Source of the DNA: Lactobacillus johnsonii
Lineage (GTDB): Bacteria; Bacillota; Bacilli; Lactobacillales; Lactobacillaceae
Length of the DNA: 64,000 bases
Assembly: GCF_014058685.1 (NCBI RefSeq)
Contig: NZ_CP059055.1
Location: 1,426,001-1,490,000 of the forward strand
Reading direction: 5' to 3'
The first letter of the stretch is position 1, and each line of letters starts with the position of its first letter. Shown here one piece after another: positions 9,014 through 18,758 of this stretch. The position numbers and the translations under genes were made by a program. The notes under the pieces were generated by a model. That model had not been told where the DNA came from and searched no databases. It saw only the letters and a program-made list of their open reading frames with translations.

Positions 9014-9196
9014 TTAATTTTCATTATCAGATAAGGTATAAATTATATCCCCACCTCTTTGGGCAATCCCAGTTATACTCTGTCTTTTACCATAGCTTCT
9101 AAGAGCTAATTGAAATTGAAAAGCATCTTTGGGACTAACTCTATACTCTTTTAATTCACCACTTATAATTTTATCTAATATTTCTTTATAATCCAT
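9014..9196 (-). CDS. Small protein of unknown function, 60 aa
   Basis: I do not recognise a named family. The 60-residue protein begins MDYKEILDKIISGELKEYRV, has a basic middle (RSYGKRQ) and an ITGIAQRGGDIIYTL end. No membrane segment or signal peptide. AAGGAG lies 13 bases before the ATG, somewhat far. It is upstream of ptsHI on the same strand and divergent from clpE. Base composition and codon use resemble the neighbours, so I regard it as a real gene. Confidence 0.65.
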   Translation of the reverse strand: MDYKEILDKIISGELKEYRVSPKDAFQFQLALRSYGKRQSITGIAQRGGDIIYTLSDNEN

Positions 9197-9292
9197 TTCT
9201 TATACTTATCTCCTTGAAGTTTCCGCATCTTTATAAAAAATTTTTTCTTTATCCTATTATATCAATTTTCCATAAAAATCTGGGCTTACCAC

Positions 9293-9321
9293 TTGCAATT
9301 AGTAAGTATCCGTACTATGAT
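9293..9321 (+). promoter_or_regulatory. clpE: Sigma-A promoter of clpE
   Basis: TTGCAA (9293-9298) and TATGAT (9316-9321) with an exact 17-bp spacer. The CIRCE element begins ten bases after the -10, at the expected transcription start. Confidence 0.8.
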
Positions 9322-9330
9322 ATTAGCAAG

Positions 9331-9357
9331 TTAGCACTCATATATCAAGAGTGCTAA
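9331..9357. promoter_or_regulatory. CIRCE operator (HrcA binding site) of clpE
   Basis: TTAGCACTC (9331-9339), nine bases, GAGTGCTAA (9349-9357) is the perfect CIRCE consensus. HrcA, stabilised by GroEL, represses from this element, so clpE should be heat-inducible through HrcA. I find no CtsR heptad repeat next to it. Confidence 0.97.
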
Positions 9358-9400
9358 AATAGGAATATAGCCTGAATATTATAAGAAAGGCGGAATATTA

Positions 9401-11569
9401 ATGTTATGCGATAACTGTCACGAACGTCCTGCCTCTATTCATCTTTATACAAATGTAAATGGGCAAGATCGTGAAATCTCATTATGTCAACAATGTTATC
9501 AAGAATTGAAAAATCAACAAGGACAAAATAATAGTATGAATAATAACAATGCATTTTTTGGCGATTTTGATGATTTATTCAACGCCTTAAATAATAACAA
9601 CAATGAACAAAATAATCCTCAAGGACATAATCCACGCATGCAAATGGGTGGTGGCCGCAGAGGTGGAAACAATGGTGGTCAAAAATCCCTACTCGACCAG
9701 TATGGTACAGATTTAACCGACTTAGCAAAAAAAGGTAAGATTGATCCAGTTATTGGTCGTGATAAAGAAATTGCTCGCGTTATTGAAATTTTAAACAGAC
9801 GGACTAAAAATAATCCTGTTCTTATCGGAGAAGCCGGTGTTGGTAAAACTGCTGTTGTTGAAGGCTTAGCACAACAAATTGTCGACGGTTCAGTTCCAGC
9901 TAAGCTTCAAGATAAAAGAATCATTTCTTTAAATATGGTATCAATGGTTCAAGGAACTGGAATTCGCGGTCAATTTGAACAAAGAATGCAACAACTAATC
10001 AAAGAATTAGAACAAAACGATAATATCATCCTATTTATTGATGAAATTCATGAATTAGTTGGTGCTGGCAACGCTGAAGGTGGTATGGATGCTGGTAACA
10101 TTATTAAACCAGCCTTAGCTCGTGGAGATTTCCAATTAATTGGTGCTACTACTATTAAGGAATATCGAAACATCGAAAAGGATTCTGCCCTTGCTCGTAG
10201 ATTCCAACCAGTGGAGGTTAAAGAGCCTACAACTGAAGAAACAATTAAGATTTTGCAAGGCATTCGTAAGCGTTACGAAGATTACCACCATGTTCACTAT
10301 ACTGATGAATCTATACAAGCTGCAGTAGATCTTTCTTCACGCTACATTCAAGATCGTTTCTTACCTGATAAAGCTATTGATCTTTTAGACGAAGCTGGTT
10401 CAAGGATGAATCTCACTATTCCTTATGTTGATAGTGAAAAAATCAAAGAAAGACTAGATGCTGCTGAAAGCTTAAAGCAAGATGCTTTAAAAAATGAAGA
10501 TTACGAAAAAGCTGCCTACTATCGTGATCAGATTGAAAAGTATGAAAAATTAAAAGATCAGAAAGTAGATCCTGATCAAACACCTAAAATCACTGAAAAG
10601 ATCATGAATAAGATCGTTGAGGAAAAAACTAATATTCCTGTCGGTGACTTACAAAAACAAGAAGAAACTCAATTAAAGAATTTAGCTACTGACCTTAAAG
10701 ATAATGTAATTGGTCAAAACAAAGCCGTTGAAACTGTTGCTCGGGCAATAAGACGAAATCGAGTTGGATTTAACAAATCTGGTCGTCCAATCGGCTCATT
10801 CTTATTTGTAGGACCTACTGGTGTAGGTAAAACAGAATTAGCTAAACAATTAGCCAAGCAAATCTTTGGTACAGAAGATGCAATGATTCGATTTGATATG
10901 AGCGAATATATGGAACAATACTCTGTATCTAAGCTAATCGGATCTGCACCAGGTTATGTAGGTTATGAAGAAGCTGGTCAATTAACAGAAAGGGTACGCC
11001 ATAATCCATATAGCTTAATTTTATTTGATGAAATTGAAAAAGCTCATCCTGATGTACTCCACCTATTCTTGCAAATTCTCGATGATGGCCGCTTAACTGA
11101 TTCGCAAGGTCGCACAGTTTCCTTTAAAGATACCATCATCATTATGACTTCTAATGCTGGTCAAGGAATCAAAGAAGCTAGCGTAGGTTTTGCAGCTGAA
11201 AACAGTCATCAAGAACAATTTAAGAATAGCTTAGGTCAATACTTTAAACCTGAATTCTTAAATAGACTTGATGATATAGTTGAATTTAATGCACTTGATA
11301 AGAAAGACTTAATCAAGATTGTTGATTTAATGCTTGCAAACACCAATGATATGGTAAAAGATCAGGGCCTACATATTGATGTTACACCTGAAGCAAAAGA
11401 ACTTCTTGTCGAAAAAGGTTATGATCCTTCTATGGGTGCTCGTCCACTTCGTCGTACGATCCAAGAAGAAATTGAAGATAAGGTAGCCGATTATAAACTT
11501 GATAATCCAGCTGCTAAAGACCTAAAGGCTAATGTAGTTGACGGTAAAATAGTAATTAGTGAAAATTAA
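9401..11569 (+). CDS. clpE: ATP-dependent Clp protease ATP-binding subunit ClpE
   Basis: HSP100 unfoldase that works with ClpP on stress-damaged proteins. The N-terminus has the ClpE zinc finger (Cys 3, 6, 29, 32) and then an Asn/Gly-rich linker (about 42-95). Two AAA+ modules follow: Walker A GEAGVGKT at 143-150 in the first, GPTGVGKTE in the second, with a UVR-like coiled segment ([20 protein letters not shown]) between. It is 722 residues, normal for ClpE. Promoter and CIRCE are directly upstream and a terminator follows. Confidence 0.97.
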   Translation: MLCDNCHERPASIHLYTNVNGQDREISLCQQCYQELKNQQGQNNSMNNNNAFFGDFDDLFNALNNNNNEQNNPQGHNPRMQMGGGRRGGNNGGQKSLLDQYGTDLTDLAKKGKIDPVIGRDKEIARVIEILNRRTKNNPVLIGEAGVGKTAVVEGLAQQIVDGSVPAKLQDKRIISLNMVSMVQGTGIRGQFEQRMQQLIKELEQNDNIILFIDEIHELVGAGNAEGGMDAGNIIKPALARGDFQLIGATTIKEYRNIEKDSALARRFQPVEVKEPTTEETIKILQGIRKRYEDYHHVHYTDESIQAAVDLSSRYIQDRFLPDKAIDLLDEAGSRMNLTIPYVDSEKIKERLDAAESLKQDALKNEDYEKAAYYRDQIEKYEKLKDQKVDPDQTPKITEKIMNKIVEEKTNIPVGDLQKQEETQLKNLATDLKDNVIGQNKAVETVARAIRRNRVGFNKSGRPIGSFLFVGPTGVGKTELAKQLAKQIFGTEDAMIRFDMSEYMEQYSVSKLIGSAPGYVGYEEAGQLTERVRHNPYSLILFDEIEKAHPDVLHLFLQILDDGRLTDSQGRTVSFKDTIIIMTSNAGQGIKEASVGFAAENSHQEQFKNSLGQYFKPEFLNRLDDIVEFNALDKKDLIKIVDLMLANTNDMVKDQGLHIDVTPEAKELLVEKGYDPSMGARPLRRTIQEEIEDKVADYKLDNPAAKDLKANVVDGKIVISEN

Positions 11570-11583
11570 TTATTTAGGAGCAA

Positions 11584-11622
11584 ATAAGAGTCACAGGTTC
11601 CGTGACTCTTATTTTTATTTTT
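11584..11622 (+). terminator. Rho-independent terminator of clpE
   Basis: AATAAGAGTCAC (11584-11595, stem to 11594) pairs with GTGACTCTTATT (11602-11613), followed by T-rich sequence. Confidence 0.9.
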
Positions 11623-11691
11623 ATAAATTCTGCAAAAAGGTTATACTTAAATTGGGATTTTAAAGACACATTATATATCGAGGTTATAAAT

Positions 11692-11973
11692 ATGATGCAT
11701 TTAATTGATGTTACAAATAGCTACCGTGATTTAGTCCAAAGACAATTAGCAGCTACTAATAGTCAATTCGTAAAAGTTTACTCTTTAGGTAATACCACAG
11801 TAGTATACAGCGAAACAGCTGATAAAATTGAAATCGTTATGGAAAATCATAAACGTCCTATTAGACAAGATGAAGTAGAATTTGTTATTAAGCGTCTAAT
11901 TCATGAAGATCGAATTTATGATATAACAGTTGATAAAAGTAGAAAAATTATTTCTATCACTTGTGATCGTTAA
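11692..11973 (+). CDS. DUF1827-family protein
   Basis: A 93-residue soluble protein. I start it at ATG 11692 because GAGG lies upstream and the longer frame from 11602 runs through the clpE terminator. The sequence (MMHLIDVTNSYRDLVQRQL, VYSETADKIEIVMENHKRPI, ending KIISITCDR) fits the DUF1827 family of lactic acid bacteria, as far as I recall it. Function unknown. It follows clpE but behind a terminator. Confidence 0.65.
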   Translation: MMHLIDVTNSYRDLVQRQLAATNSQFVKVYSLGNTTVVYSETADKIEIVMENHKRPIRQDEVEFVIKRLIHEDRIYDITVDKSRKIISITCDR

Positions 11974-11979
11974 AATCGC

Positions 11980-12010
11980 AAAAAGCCGTGGAGTTGCTCC
12001 ACGGCTTTTT
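11980..12010. terminator. Bidirectional terminator between DUF1827 gene and prfC
   Basis: Perfect 14-bp inverted repeat: arms 11980-11993 and 11997-12010, 3-base loop, with A and T runs at the two ends. Confidence 0.92.
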
Positions 12011-12016
12011 TCTATC

Positions 12017-13585
12017 TTATAATCTTGAAGTCAATTCAACATCAGGATACTTATCTTTAAACCATCTCTCAGCAAATGCATTTTCAAATAAGAACAATGG
12101 CTCACCATCCCGATCTTTAACCAATAAGTTACGGGATGATGACATTTTAGGATCTAATTGATCCGGGTTAATCCAACGAGCCACACGATTTCCTAATGTA
12201 TGGAGCTCAACTTCTGAATTGTATTCATTTTTCATTCTGAAAGAGAATACTTCAAATTGTAATTGACCAACTGCCCCCAAAATATAATCATCAGTTGAAT
12301 AGCCACGATAAAGTTGAATCGCACCTTCCTGAACTAATTGATTCATCCCTTTATGGAATGATTTTTGCTTCATAACATTTTTAGCAGTTACTCGCATAAA
12401 AATTTCAGGCGTAAATTGTGGTAACTCTGGATAGACAATTTTCTTCTTTCCAGCATAAATTGAGTCACCAATCTGAAAATTACCCGTATCATACAAACCA
12501 ACTATATCTCCAGCTACTGCATCAGAAACTTGTACACGTTCACTAGACATAAACTCAGTTGCATTATTCAATCGAACAGGCTTACCAGTTCGAGCTAAAG
12601 TTACATCAATTCCCTTTTTGAATTCGCCGCTTCCAATTCTTACAAAAGCAATTCGATCACGGTGGTTAGGATTCATGTTTGCTTGAATTTTAAAAACAAA
12701 ACCAGAGAATTCTGGATCATCTGCAGCTAACTTTTCATCTTCATTAACCACATGTTCTTGAGGAGCAGGTGCTAAATTAACAAAACTATCCAAGAAAGTT
12801 TCTACCCCAAAGTTAGTTAAAGCCGATCCAAAGAAGACTGGTGTTTGATCTCCTCTTAAAATCTTATCTTTATCAAAAGTATTTCCAGCTTCTTTCAACA
12901 AGTCAATATCATCTAAAGTCGATTGGTATAGACTATCCTGTGCTAAAGCTTCATCTTCAGATAATTTGCCATTTTCATCTAATGGTAAATAGCGATCATC
13001 TTCATCTTTTCGATAGAGTTCAACCCGATTGTTTGCAATGTCGTATAAGCCTTTTAATTGCTTTCCCATACCAATTGGCCAGTTCATTGCTACACCTTCA
13101 ATGCCTAGCAAATCTTCTAATTCAGCAATTAAGTCTAGTGGTTCACGTCCATCCCGATCTAATTTGTTCATGAAAGTAAAGATCGGAATACCTCTCTTCT
13201 TTACAACTTTAAACAGCTTTTTAGTTTGAGGTTCAATACCTTTAGCAGAATCAATAACCATTACTGCAGCATCAACAGCCATTAAGGTCCGATAGGTATC
13301 TTCAGAGAAATCTTGGTGTCCAGGAGTATCTAGAATATTAATTCTCTTTCCTTGGTATTCAAATTGCATTACTGAACTAGTAACTGAAATACCACGCTTT
13401 TTTTCAATTGCCATCCAGTCACTAGTTGCATAGTGACCACTTTTACGTGCTTTAACTGTACCTGCGCTTCGAATTACTCCACCAAAAAGGAGCATTTGTT
13501 CAGTAATTGTAGTCTTACCCGCATCCGGGTGAGAAATAATCGCAAATGTGCGTCTTTTTTTCACTTCATCCGTTAACTTTGTCAT
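12017..13585 (-). CDS. prfC: Peptide chain release factor 3
   Basis: Translational GTPase that recycles RF1 and RF2 from the ribosome after termination. The P-loop is [13 protein letters not shown] near residue 19, switch II is [16 protein letters not shown], and NKLD marks G4. Length 522 is typical of RF3. Its start overlaps the last base of the upstream CBS-domain gene, so the two are co-transcribed. Confidence 0.97.
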   Translation of the reverse strand: MTKLTDEVKKRRTFAIISHPDAGKTTITEQMLLFGGVIRSAGTVKARKSGHYATSDWMAIEKKRGISVTSSVMQFEYQGKRINILDTPGHQDFSEDTYRTLMAVDAAVMVIDSAKGIEPQTKKLFKVVKKRGIPIFTFMNKLDRDGREPLDLIAELEDLLGIEGVAMNWPIGMGKQLKGLYDIANNRVELYRKDEDDRYLPLDENGKLSEDEALAQDSLYQSTLDDIDLLKEAGNTFDKDKILRGDQTPVFFGSALTNFGVETFLDSFVNLAPAPQEHVVNEDEKLAADDPEFSGFVFKIQANMNPNHRDRIAFVRIGSGEFKKGIDVTLARTGKPVRLNNATEFMSSERVQVSDAVAGDIVGLYDTGNFQIGDSIYAGKKKIVYPELPQFTPEIFMRVTAKNVMKQKSFHKGMNQLVQEGAIQLYRGYSTDDYILGAVGQLQFEVFSFRMKNEYNSEVELHTLGNRVARWINPDQLDPKMSSSRNLLVKDRDGEPLFLFENAFAERWFKDKYPDVELTSRL

Positions 13586-14451
13586 TAATCTTTAGCTTCT
13601 TCCTTTTCTTGTTTTTCTGGAATTGTGAGCAGCAGTGTTAATAAACGAGAACCTTTCATTCGTCTCGTGGTTAAAACCATCCCATTATCAAGTTTAACGC
13701 TCAACTTCTCTCCCTTAGCGGGAATTAGACCTAATTTAGTAATTACATATCCAGCAACAGTATCCACATTTTCCATTGCCAAATCAGTTCCAAATTCTTC
13801 ATTGAAGTCAGCTAAAGGCATTTTTCCATAAATAACATACTCTCTTGGCCCAATTTTTGAAAATAATACCTCAGCCTTATCAACTTCATCGTCAATATCG
13901 CCGACAATTTCTTCAATTAAATCTTCAATTGTTGCGAGTCCAACAACGCCGCCGTACTCATCAGTCAAAATAGCAAGCTGTCTTTGGGTCTCCTGCATCT
14001 CGACTAACAATTCTCCTAATTCAATAGTTTCAGGTGCAAATAAAGGCTTAAACATAACCTGATCGTAGTCTAGCTTATCAAAACCAACTTTATGAGCTTT
14101 TCGTAAGACAGTTCTAATATGAATGACGCCTACAATCTTATCTTTATCTCCATCATAAACAGGCACTCTTGAATAAGGCTCTTTTAAGATCTTATCTAAG
14201 TTTTCTTGAAAACTATCATTAATATCGACCATGAAAGCATCAGTTCGAGGCACCATTACTTCTCGTGCCATCTTTTCCTCAAATTCAAGAATACCTTCCA
14301 TCATTGAATATTCACGATCGCTGATTTCTTTTTGCTCATGTAATTTATTTAAAATTTTATTTAGCTTACGTTGGCCATCGATATCTTCATCGCCACGAAA
14401 TTTAGCTCTTAATTTGCTAAATATATCCCCCGCACCGGGATCACTACTCAT
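13585..14451 (-). CDS. CBS-pair and CorC-domain protein (HlyC/CorC family, soluble form)
   Basis: Two CBS motifs (ending [11 protein letters not shown]... and [22 protein letters not shown]) followed by a CorC/transporter-associated domain. There is no N-terminal CNNM membrane domain, so it resembles soluble E. coli CorC rather than the longer HlyC-type transporters. Such proteins are linked to Mg2+/Co2+ efflux; direct function here is not known. I choose ATG 14451 (MSSDPGAG), which has an AGAGAG site, over the longer frame starting at 14499. Upstream of prfC in one unit. Confidence 0.85.
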   Translation of the reverse strand: MSSDPGAGDIFSKLRAKFRGDEDIDGQRKLNKILNKLHEQKEISDREYSMMEGILEFEEKMAREVMVPRTDAFMVDINDSFQENLDKILKEPYSRVPVYDGDKDKIVGVIHIRTVLRKAHKVGFDKLDYDQVMFKPLFAPETIELGELLVEMQETQRQLAILTDEYGGVVGLATIEDLIEEIVGDIDDEVDKAEVLFSKIGPREYVIYGKMPLADFNEEFGTDLAMENVDTVAGYVITKLGLIPAKGEKLSVKLDNGMVLTTRRMKGSRLLTLLLTIPEKQEKEEAKD

Positions 14452-14566
14452 CTTTAAATTCTCTCTTTCTATTGATGTGTTAAGGCCCATTTTAATCACA
14501 ATTATCGGTAATTATATCACATGCAAATATATGATAAAATAAGGAACAAGAAATGGGGTCCTATAG

Positions 14567-15028
14567 ATGAAAAAACAAAACATCTACTTAGTATTTACTT
14601 TTTTACTATTAATTCCGTATATTTGCAGTTTAACCCTAGTTGGTATCTGTTATAATGCCTTAGTTAGACATTCTAGTGACATTTTTAGAAGTTTTATCGG
14701 TGCCCTAGTTGGTACAATTATTATATTTGCAATTAAGGCCACTATTCAACGTCCACTTGATTTAGTCTCTGATGAAGTACCAAATAACTTGTTTAAACAG
14801 ATTTTACGTTTTTATAGTATTCGTAGACGTAAATTTCTACTTATTTGTAATTGTTTAGTTGACTTTGCCCTCTGCTGGCTTGCCATGGACTTAGTAAGAA
14901 AATTCTTCTCACTATCTTTTATTATTGGCAATTCCGTTGGGATAGTCTTATTGATCATGCTAATTTCAACATGTATTGGCGCTTATATTGAATATGATAA
15001 TCTTTCTATTGACCCTAAACAGAAGTAA
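14567..15028 (+). CDS. Small membrane protein, four predicted TM helices, unknown function
   Basis: I do not recognise a family. The 153-residue protein has hydrophobic stretches at about 8-30, 43-60, 90-112 and 117-140, with basic loops (RRRK at about 87). It has no enzymatic motif. It stands alone on the plus strand, divergent from the CBS gene and convergent with the following minus-strand gene, whose stop codon begins at 15029. Confidence 0.7.
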   Translation: MKKQNIYLVFTFLLLIPYICSLTLVGICYNALVRHSSDIFRSFIGALVGTIIIFAIKATIQRPLDLVSDEVPNNLFKQILRFYSIRRRKFLLICNCLVDFALCWLAMDLVRKFFSLSFIIGNSVGIVLLIMLISTCIGAYIEYDNLSIDPKQK

Positions 15029-15526
15029 TTATTTTGAACTTTCTTCAGAACTGGTATCTAGATATAAAATCTGGGCCAGTTCTTTTGTTTCTAAGTTTAA
15101 TTTAGCTAAAACATATGGTTTTTCACTATCGCCTAAATTTTCGTACATAGTAATGCCATCTTTTGACAATTTATCTAAAAAAGTAGGAATAACAAAATTT
15201 AAAGGTTGGCTAAAGAAAGCTAAATTACTATCTGGTGTATTAATTTCTGCAATTTCTGAAGCAGGTAATTCAAATTTATTTAATCCTGCAACAGGCATTT
15301 GTTTGTCATCAGCCAAGATTCCATACCAAAACATAAAGTTTTCTGGTCCAAATACCACCAAGCTTGCTCGTTCATTTTCATACCCATTGTCTTTGATAAA
15401 CTTTTGGAATACAGGATCATTTTCCATCTCTTGAATAGCAGCTGTATATGTCTTATTTTCGTCAATTTGATTTGGCATAAAAACCTTACCGATAAAGTTA
15501 TGTGCCGAGTATTTTTCTTTCTTCAT
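15029..15526 (-). CDS. Conserved protein of unknown function, 165 aa
   Basis: Soluble acidic protein without a recognisable family. It starts [11 protein letters not shown] after a good GGGGAG site inside the end of the Ntdp-type gene. The middle has [18 protein letters not shown], suggesting a mixed alpha/beta fold. The 29-base overlap with the upstream gene indicates co-translation, so it may act with that phosphatase; this is only inferred from position. Confidence 0.7.
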   Translation of the reverse strand: MKKEKYSAHNFIGKVFMPNQIDENKTYTAAIQEMENDPVFQKFIKDNGYENERASLVVFGPENFMFWYGILADDKQMPVAGLNKFELPASEIAEINTPDSNLAFFSQPLNFVIPTFLDKLSKDGITMYENLGDSEKPYVLAKLNLETKELAQILYLDTSSEESSK

Positions 15527-16088
15527 TTTCTCTCCCCTTAAAAAAGCTTCGATCTAAGTCAGGACGTAATTGGTTATAGCGTTCATACCAAATTTGTACA
15601 AACTTTCTAGCAAACGGTCCCTTCTTTTGATCAATCCAATCTAATAATTCAAAACTAGTACTACACAAAATACTATCAATCTCTTCGCTATAATGCCAGC
15701 GTTTTTTGTTCATTGCATACTCATCGGCATCTAGAAGTCTTTTTTCTCCATCTGGAAAAACTTTAATATCTAGATCATAGTCGATATATTTTAATGCTTC
15801 TCGATCTAAAATAAATGGACTAGCTAAATTTGCATAGTATGCAACACCATCTGGCCTAAGCATTGCTATCACATTAAACCAAAGTTTACGATGAAAATAA
15901 ACAATTGCTGGTTCACGACTAATCCATTTTCTACCGTCTTCTTCGGTAATTAAAGTCCGATCATTAACGCCAATAATAATATTTTGTTCTGTTTTAACTA
16001 CCATAGTGTCACGCCAATTTCGGTGTAGCGTACCATTATGTTTATAACTTTGTATTGCGATATAATCGCCTTCACGAGGCATCTCCAT
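15498..16088 (-). CDS. DUF402 nucleoside tri/diphosphate phosphatase (Ntdp-like)
   Basis: DUF402 family; the Staphylococcus member hydrolyses nucleoside tri- and diphosphates. Features are [17 protein letters not shown] near the start, the [13 protein letters not shown] region, and Asp-rich [14 protein letters not shown] with LLDADEY, which bind metal and nucleotide. The protein is 196 residues. GGAGG precedes the ATG. It lies downstream of recX on the same strand, a neighbourhood common in Firmicutes. Confidence 0.85.
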   Translation of the reverse strand: MEMPREGDYIAIQSYKHNGTLHRNWRDTMVVKTEQNIIIGVNDRTLITEEDGRKWISREPAIVYFHRKLWFNVIAMLRPDGVAYYANLASPFILDREALKYIDYDLDIKVFPDGEKRLLDADEYAMNKKRWHYSEEIDSILCSTSFELLDWIDQKKGPFARKFVQIWYERYNQLRPDLDRSFFKGRENEERKILGT

Positions 16089-16124
16089 GATATTCGCCTC
16101 CTAACTAAATATTATACCAGCAAA

Positions 16125-16940
16125 TTAATATTCATCTATTTCTTCTAAATTTACTACTTCACCACTTAAAAAACTATCAATCTCTCCACTGGAAAAACCA
16201 TGTTGAAATAAGTATCTTTTAACTTTCTGTCGTCTCTTAAAGTCATCATCTCTTCGATAACGACGCCAAGCTTTAATTCCTTGTTTTTTCAAGGCCTCTA
16301 GTTGATCATCTTCTGTACTTTCTAAATCTAACTGATCAACTACAAGTTCTCCTAGCTCTTGGTTAAAACCATGTGTTTGTAGTTTTTTTAGCGCTTTTTG
16401 CTTAATTTCTTTATACGACATTTTTCCTACTTGATGACCAATTGAATGTATTAAGCGCATACCAGCTTCTATCCATTCTTCATCATCTACTTCATAAAGA
16501 GAATCCTGAATAATATCGTTAGCTACACCTTTTTGTTTTAATTTACTACTAATTGATCTTGGGCCATCTTTTCCTACTCTAAGGTTATTCTGGATAAATA
16601 AGCGTGCAAAATTATTATCATCAAGATAATTTAATTCTATTAAGTTTTCTATAGCACTTTGACTAGCTTCTGGACTAATCCCCTGCTTATTTAAATAAGT
16701 TAAAACTTCATATACACTACGCGGCTGATAGCTTAAATAAGACATAGCTAGCTGGAGCGCATGACTATCTGCTTCAGCTTTTTTTATTTTTTCAATATCT
16801 TCAAGGCTTAGTTCAGTTCCTTTTAACAGTCTTTTTTCAGCTAAGGTTCTTTCACTGACACTGAAGGCATATTCATTATCAATAAAAATATTATAGCGTC
16901 CCTTCCGCTTTTGTGTACTAATCTTAGTAATAATTGGCAT
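16125..16940 (-). CDS. recX: Recombination regulator RecX
   Basis: Modulates RecA filaments. The protein is built of three-helix tandem repeats: SVYEVLTYLNKQGIS..AIENLIELNYLDDNNFARLFIQN, then RSISSKLKQKGV, then a third near the end (RQKVKRYLFQHGFS). At 271 residues it is the long form typical of Firmicutes. I start at ATG 16940, seven bases after AAGG; a GTG two codons earlier is possible. Confidence 0.92.
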   Translation of the reverse strand: MPIITKISTQKRKGRYNIFIDNEYAFSVSERTLAEKRLLKGTELSLEDIEKIKKAEADSHALQLAMSYLSYQPRSVYEVLTYLNKQGISPEASQSAIENLIELNYLDDNNFARLFIQNNLRVGKDGPRSISSKLKQKGVANDIIQDSLYEVDDEEWIEAGMRLIHSIGHQVGKMSYKEIKQKALKKLQTHGFNQELGELVVDQLDLESTEDDQLEALKKQGIKAWRRYRRDDDFKRRQKVKRYLFQHGFSSGEIDSFLSGEVVNLEEIDEY

Positions 16941-17068
16941 TATCACACCTTCTTCATTTTTTTATTTCTTCTATATTATAATAAATTAAATACTTGTATC
17001 ACTTGAAAATAACGCTTATGCTTATTGTGACACTTTTTTCATGAATCAATCGAAATGAGGGCCTTATT

Positions 17069-18448
17069 TTGACAAAATTTACTAAAAACAAACAAGAAAA
17101 AAATATTATCATCACTATTAAACGCTTGGGTATTAATGGTGAAGGTATTGGATACTATAAAAAGAAAATTATTTTTATTCCTGGTGCGCTTCCAAATGAG
17201 GTAGTTGTTGCTAAGATCGTTGATCGCCATCCACACTATCTGGAAGGTGAATTAGTAAGAATTAAAGAAAAATCTCCTGACAGAGTTACCTTTCCTAAAG
17301 GAGTTGATCCTGCAGTTGGTGGATTAGAACTCGCACACCTTTCTTATCCAAAACAACTTGAATTTAAACAACACCTAATTCTAGAATCGCTTAGAAAATA
17401 TCATCCAAGAGACTATATTAAATATAAAGTTAAAAAGACAATTCCTACACCAAACGCTTGGAATTATCGAAATAAAGCTCAATATCAAATTGAATTTAAT
17501 AAGGGGAAGAGTAAACTTGGTCTCTATGCTCCTAATTCCCGTCGTCTTATTGACCTGCCTGATATGCCTACTCAAACAAAAGAGACTCAAAAAGTAGAAC
17601 GTGAAATTAAGAAACTAATCGATAAACTTCACATCCGAATTGCCGACTTTAGACGTCATACCGATGGAATTAAAACCATTGCCGTTCGTCAAAGCAATGC
17701 TACTGGTGAAATTCAGGTAACTTTAATTACAATTGGTAAAAAAATTAAAGATCTCAAGTTACTTGCTAGTCATATTATGAAACTTCCGAATGTAGTTTCT
17801 GTTTTCCAAAATGAAACTCAATGGCAAAATCCTCAAGTTTGGGGCAATAAAACTATTAAATTGTTCGGAAAGTCACATATTACAGAAGAAATACTAGGTA
17901 AAAAATTTAAGCTTTCACCACGCGCATTTTTCCAGCTTAACCCTGAACAAACTACTACTCTTTACTCAGAAGCCCTTAAATATCTTGACTTAACTCCTGA
18001 TCAAACTTTGATCGATGCTTATGCGGGCGTTGGTACTTTGGGAATCTTAGCTAGCGATCAAGTAAGACAGGTTATTGGAATTGAATCTATTCCTGAAGCC
18101 GTAATCGATGCTCAAGAAAACTGCCGCTTAAATCATGTAAGAAATGCGGAATATATTCAAGGAAATGTAGAAAAATTACTTCCAGAACTAAAAAATCAAG
18201 GTGTTCCAATTAATGCATTAATCGTCGACCCTCCACGTACAGGATTAAGCAAAAAGTTAATTAAAACTCTACTTGAAGTAAAGCCTGAAACCTTTGTTTA
18301 TGTTTCTTGTAACCCAGCTACTCTTGCAAAAGATTTAGTTCTTCTAAGTGACGCTTATGATGTTAGGGTAATTCAACCGGTTGATATGATGCCACAAACA
18401 CCACGTTGGGAAGGCGTTACCAAACTAGTTTTAAGAAAAAATAAGTAA
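17069..18448 (+). CDS. rlmCD: 23S rRNA (uracil-5-)-methyltransferase (RlmCD/RumA family)
   Basis: SAM-dependent m5U methylase of 23S rRNA. An N-terminal TRAM domain (residues 9-66) is followed by the methylase domain with DAYAGVGTLGI (SAM site), DPPRTGLSK and the nucleophile in YVSCNPATLAKD. The four-Cys iron-sulfur cluster of E. coli RumA is absent: the matching segment reads VDPAVGGLELAHLSY. Initiation is at TTG, eight bases after GAGG. Gram-positive members such as RlmCD of streptococci modify two sites with one enzyme; whether this one does is not visible. Confidence 0.9.
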   Translation: MTKFTKNKQEKNIIITIKRLGINGEGIGYYKKKIIFIPGALPNEVVVAKIVDRHPHYLEGELVRIKEKSPDRVTFPKGVDPAVGGLELAHLSYPKQLEFKQHLILESLRKYHPRDYIKYKVKKTIPTPNAWNYRNKAQYQIEFNKGKSKLGLYAPNSRRLIDLPDMPTQTKETQKVEREIKKLIDKLHIRIADFRRHTDGIKTIAVRQSNATGEIQVTLITIGKKIKDLKLLASHIMKLPNVVSVFQNETQWQNPQVWGNKTIKLFGKSHITEEILGKKFKLSPRAFFQLNPEQTTTLYSEALKYLDLTPDQTLIDAYAGVGTLGILASDQVRQVIGIESIPEAVIDAQENCRLNHVRNAEYIQGNVEKLLPELKNQGVPINALIVDPPRTGLSKKLIKTLLEVKPETFVYVSCNPATLAKDLVLLSDAYDVRVIQPVDMMPQTPRWEGVTKLVLRKNK

Positions 18449-18460
18449 TTATATTAATTT

Positions 18461-18487
18461 AAGCAGTCGATGTGACTGCTTTTTTTG
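18461..18487 (+). terminator. Rho-independent terminator of rlmCD
   Basis: AAGCAGTC (18461-18468) and GACTGCTT (18474-18481) followed by a T run. Confidence 0.85.
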
Positions 18488-18490
18488 TGC

Positions 18491-18673
18491 TTATAAAAAA
18501 GGTTGTAGACTGCCTGGTCTACAACCTTTTTTCAAGTGGATGAGGTAAATACTATCTAGCGCCATAACGTCAGTATCTGGGTTTGATATTATGACTTGAT
18601 CAACATCACTTGTTTGCATCTGTATTGAATAACGACTATTTGATCTTACTAAGAGAATCTTGTCTTTAAAACA
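18491..18673 (-). pseudogene. Possible gene remnant in the mvaS 3' region
   Basis: The 310 bases between rlmCD and mvaS hold two terminators and, on the minus strand, an open stretch of about 60 codons from a TAG at 18674-18676 to TAA at 18491-18493. It reads like protein (KDKILLVRSNSRYSIQMQ, then DVDQVIISNPDTDVMALD, YLIHLKK), but has no usable start codon or ribosome site, and its last codons run into the terminator. I read it as the C-terminal end of a decayed gene. The family is not recognised. The rest of the gap (18674-18758) shows nothing. Confidence 0.35.
18495..18532. terminator. Bidirectional terminator, end of mevalonate operon transcript
   Basis: Perfect 16-bp inverted repeat, arms 18495-18510 and 18517-18532, with A and T runs at the ends. 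It is the first terminator met by transcripts leaving mvaS, 226 bases past the mvaS stop. Confidence 0.92.
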
Positions 18674-18758
18674 CTACAATCTGGAGATAAAAACTATTTA
18701 CAATATTATTCTACCTCTCCACACATCTTATTATAACAACTATGTAAGCGAATACAAG

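Noticed and set aside
12841..13173. Plus-strand open frame of 110 codons inside prfC
   Set aside because: Antisense to a well-conserved gene, no ribosome site, cysteine/leucine-rich shadow composition.
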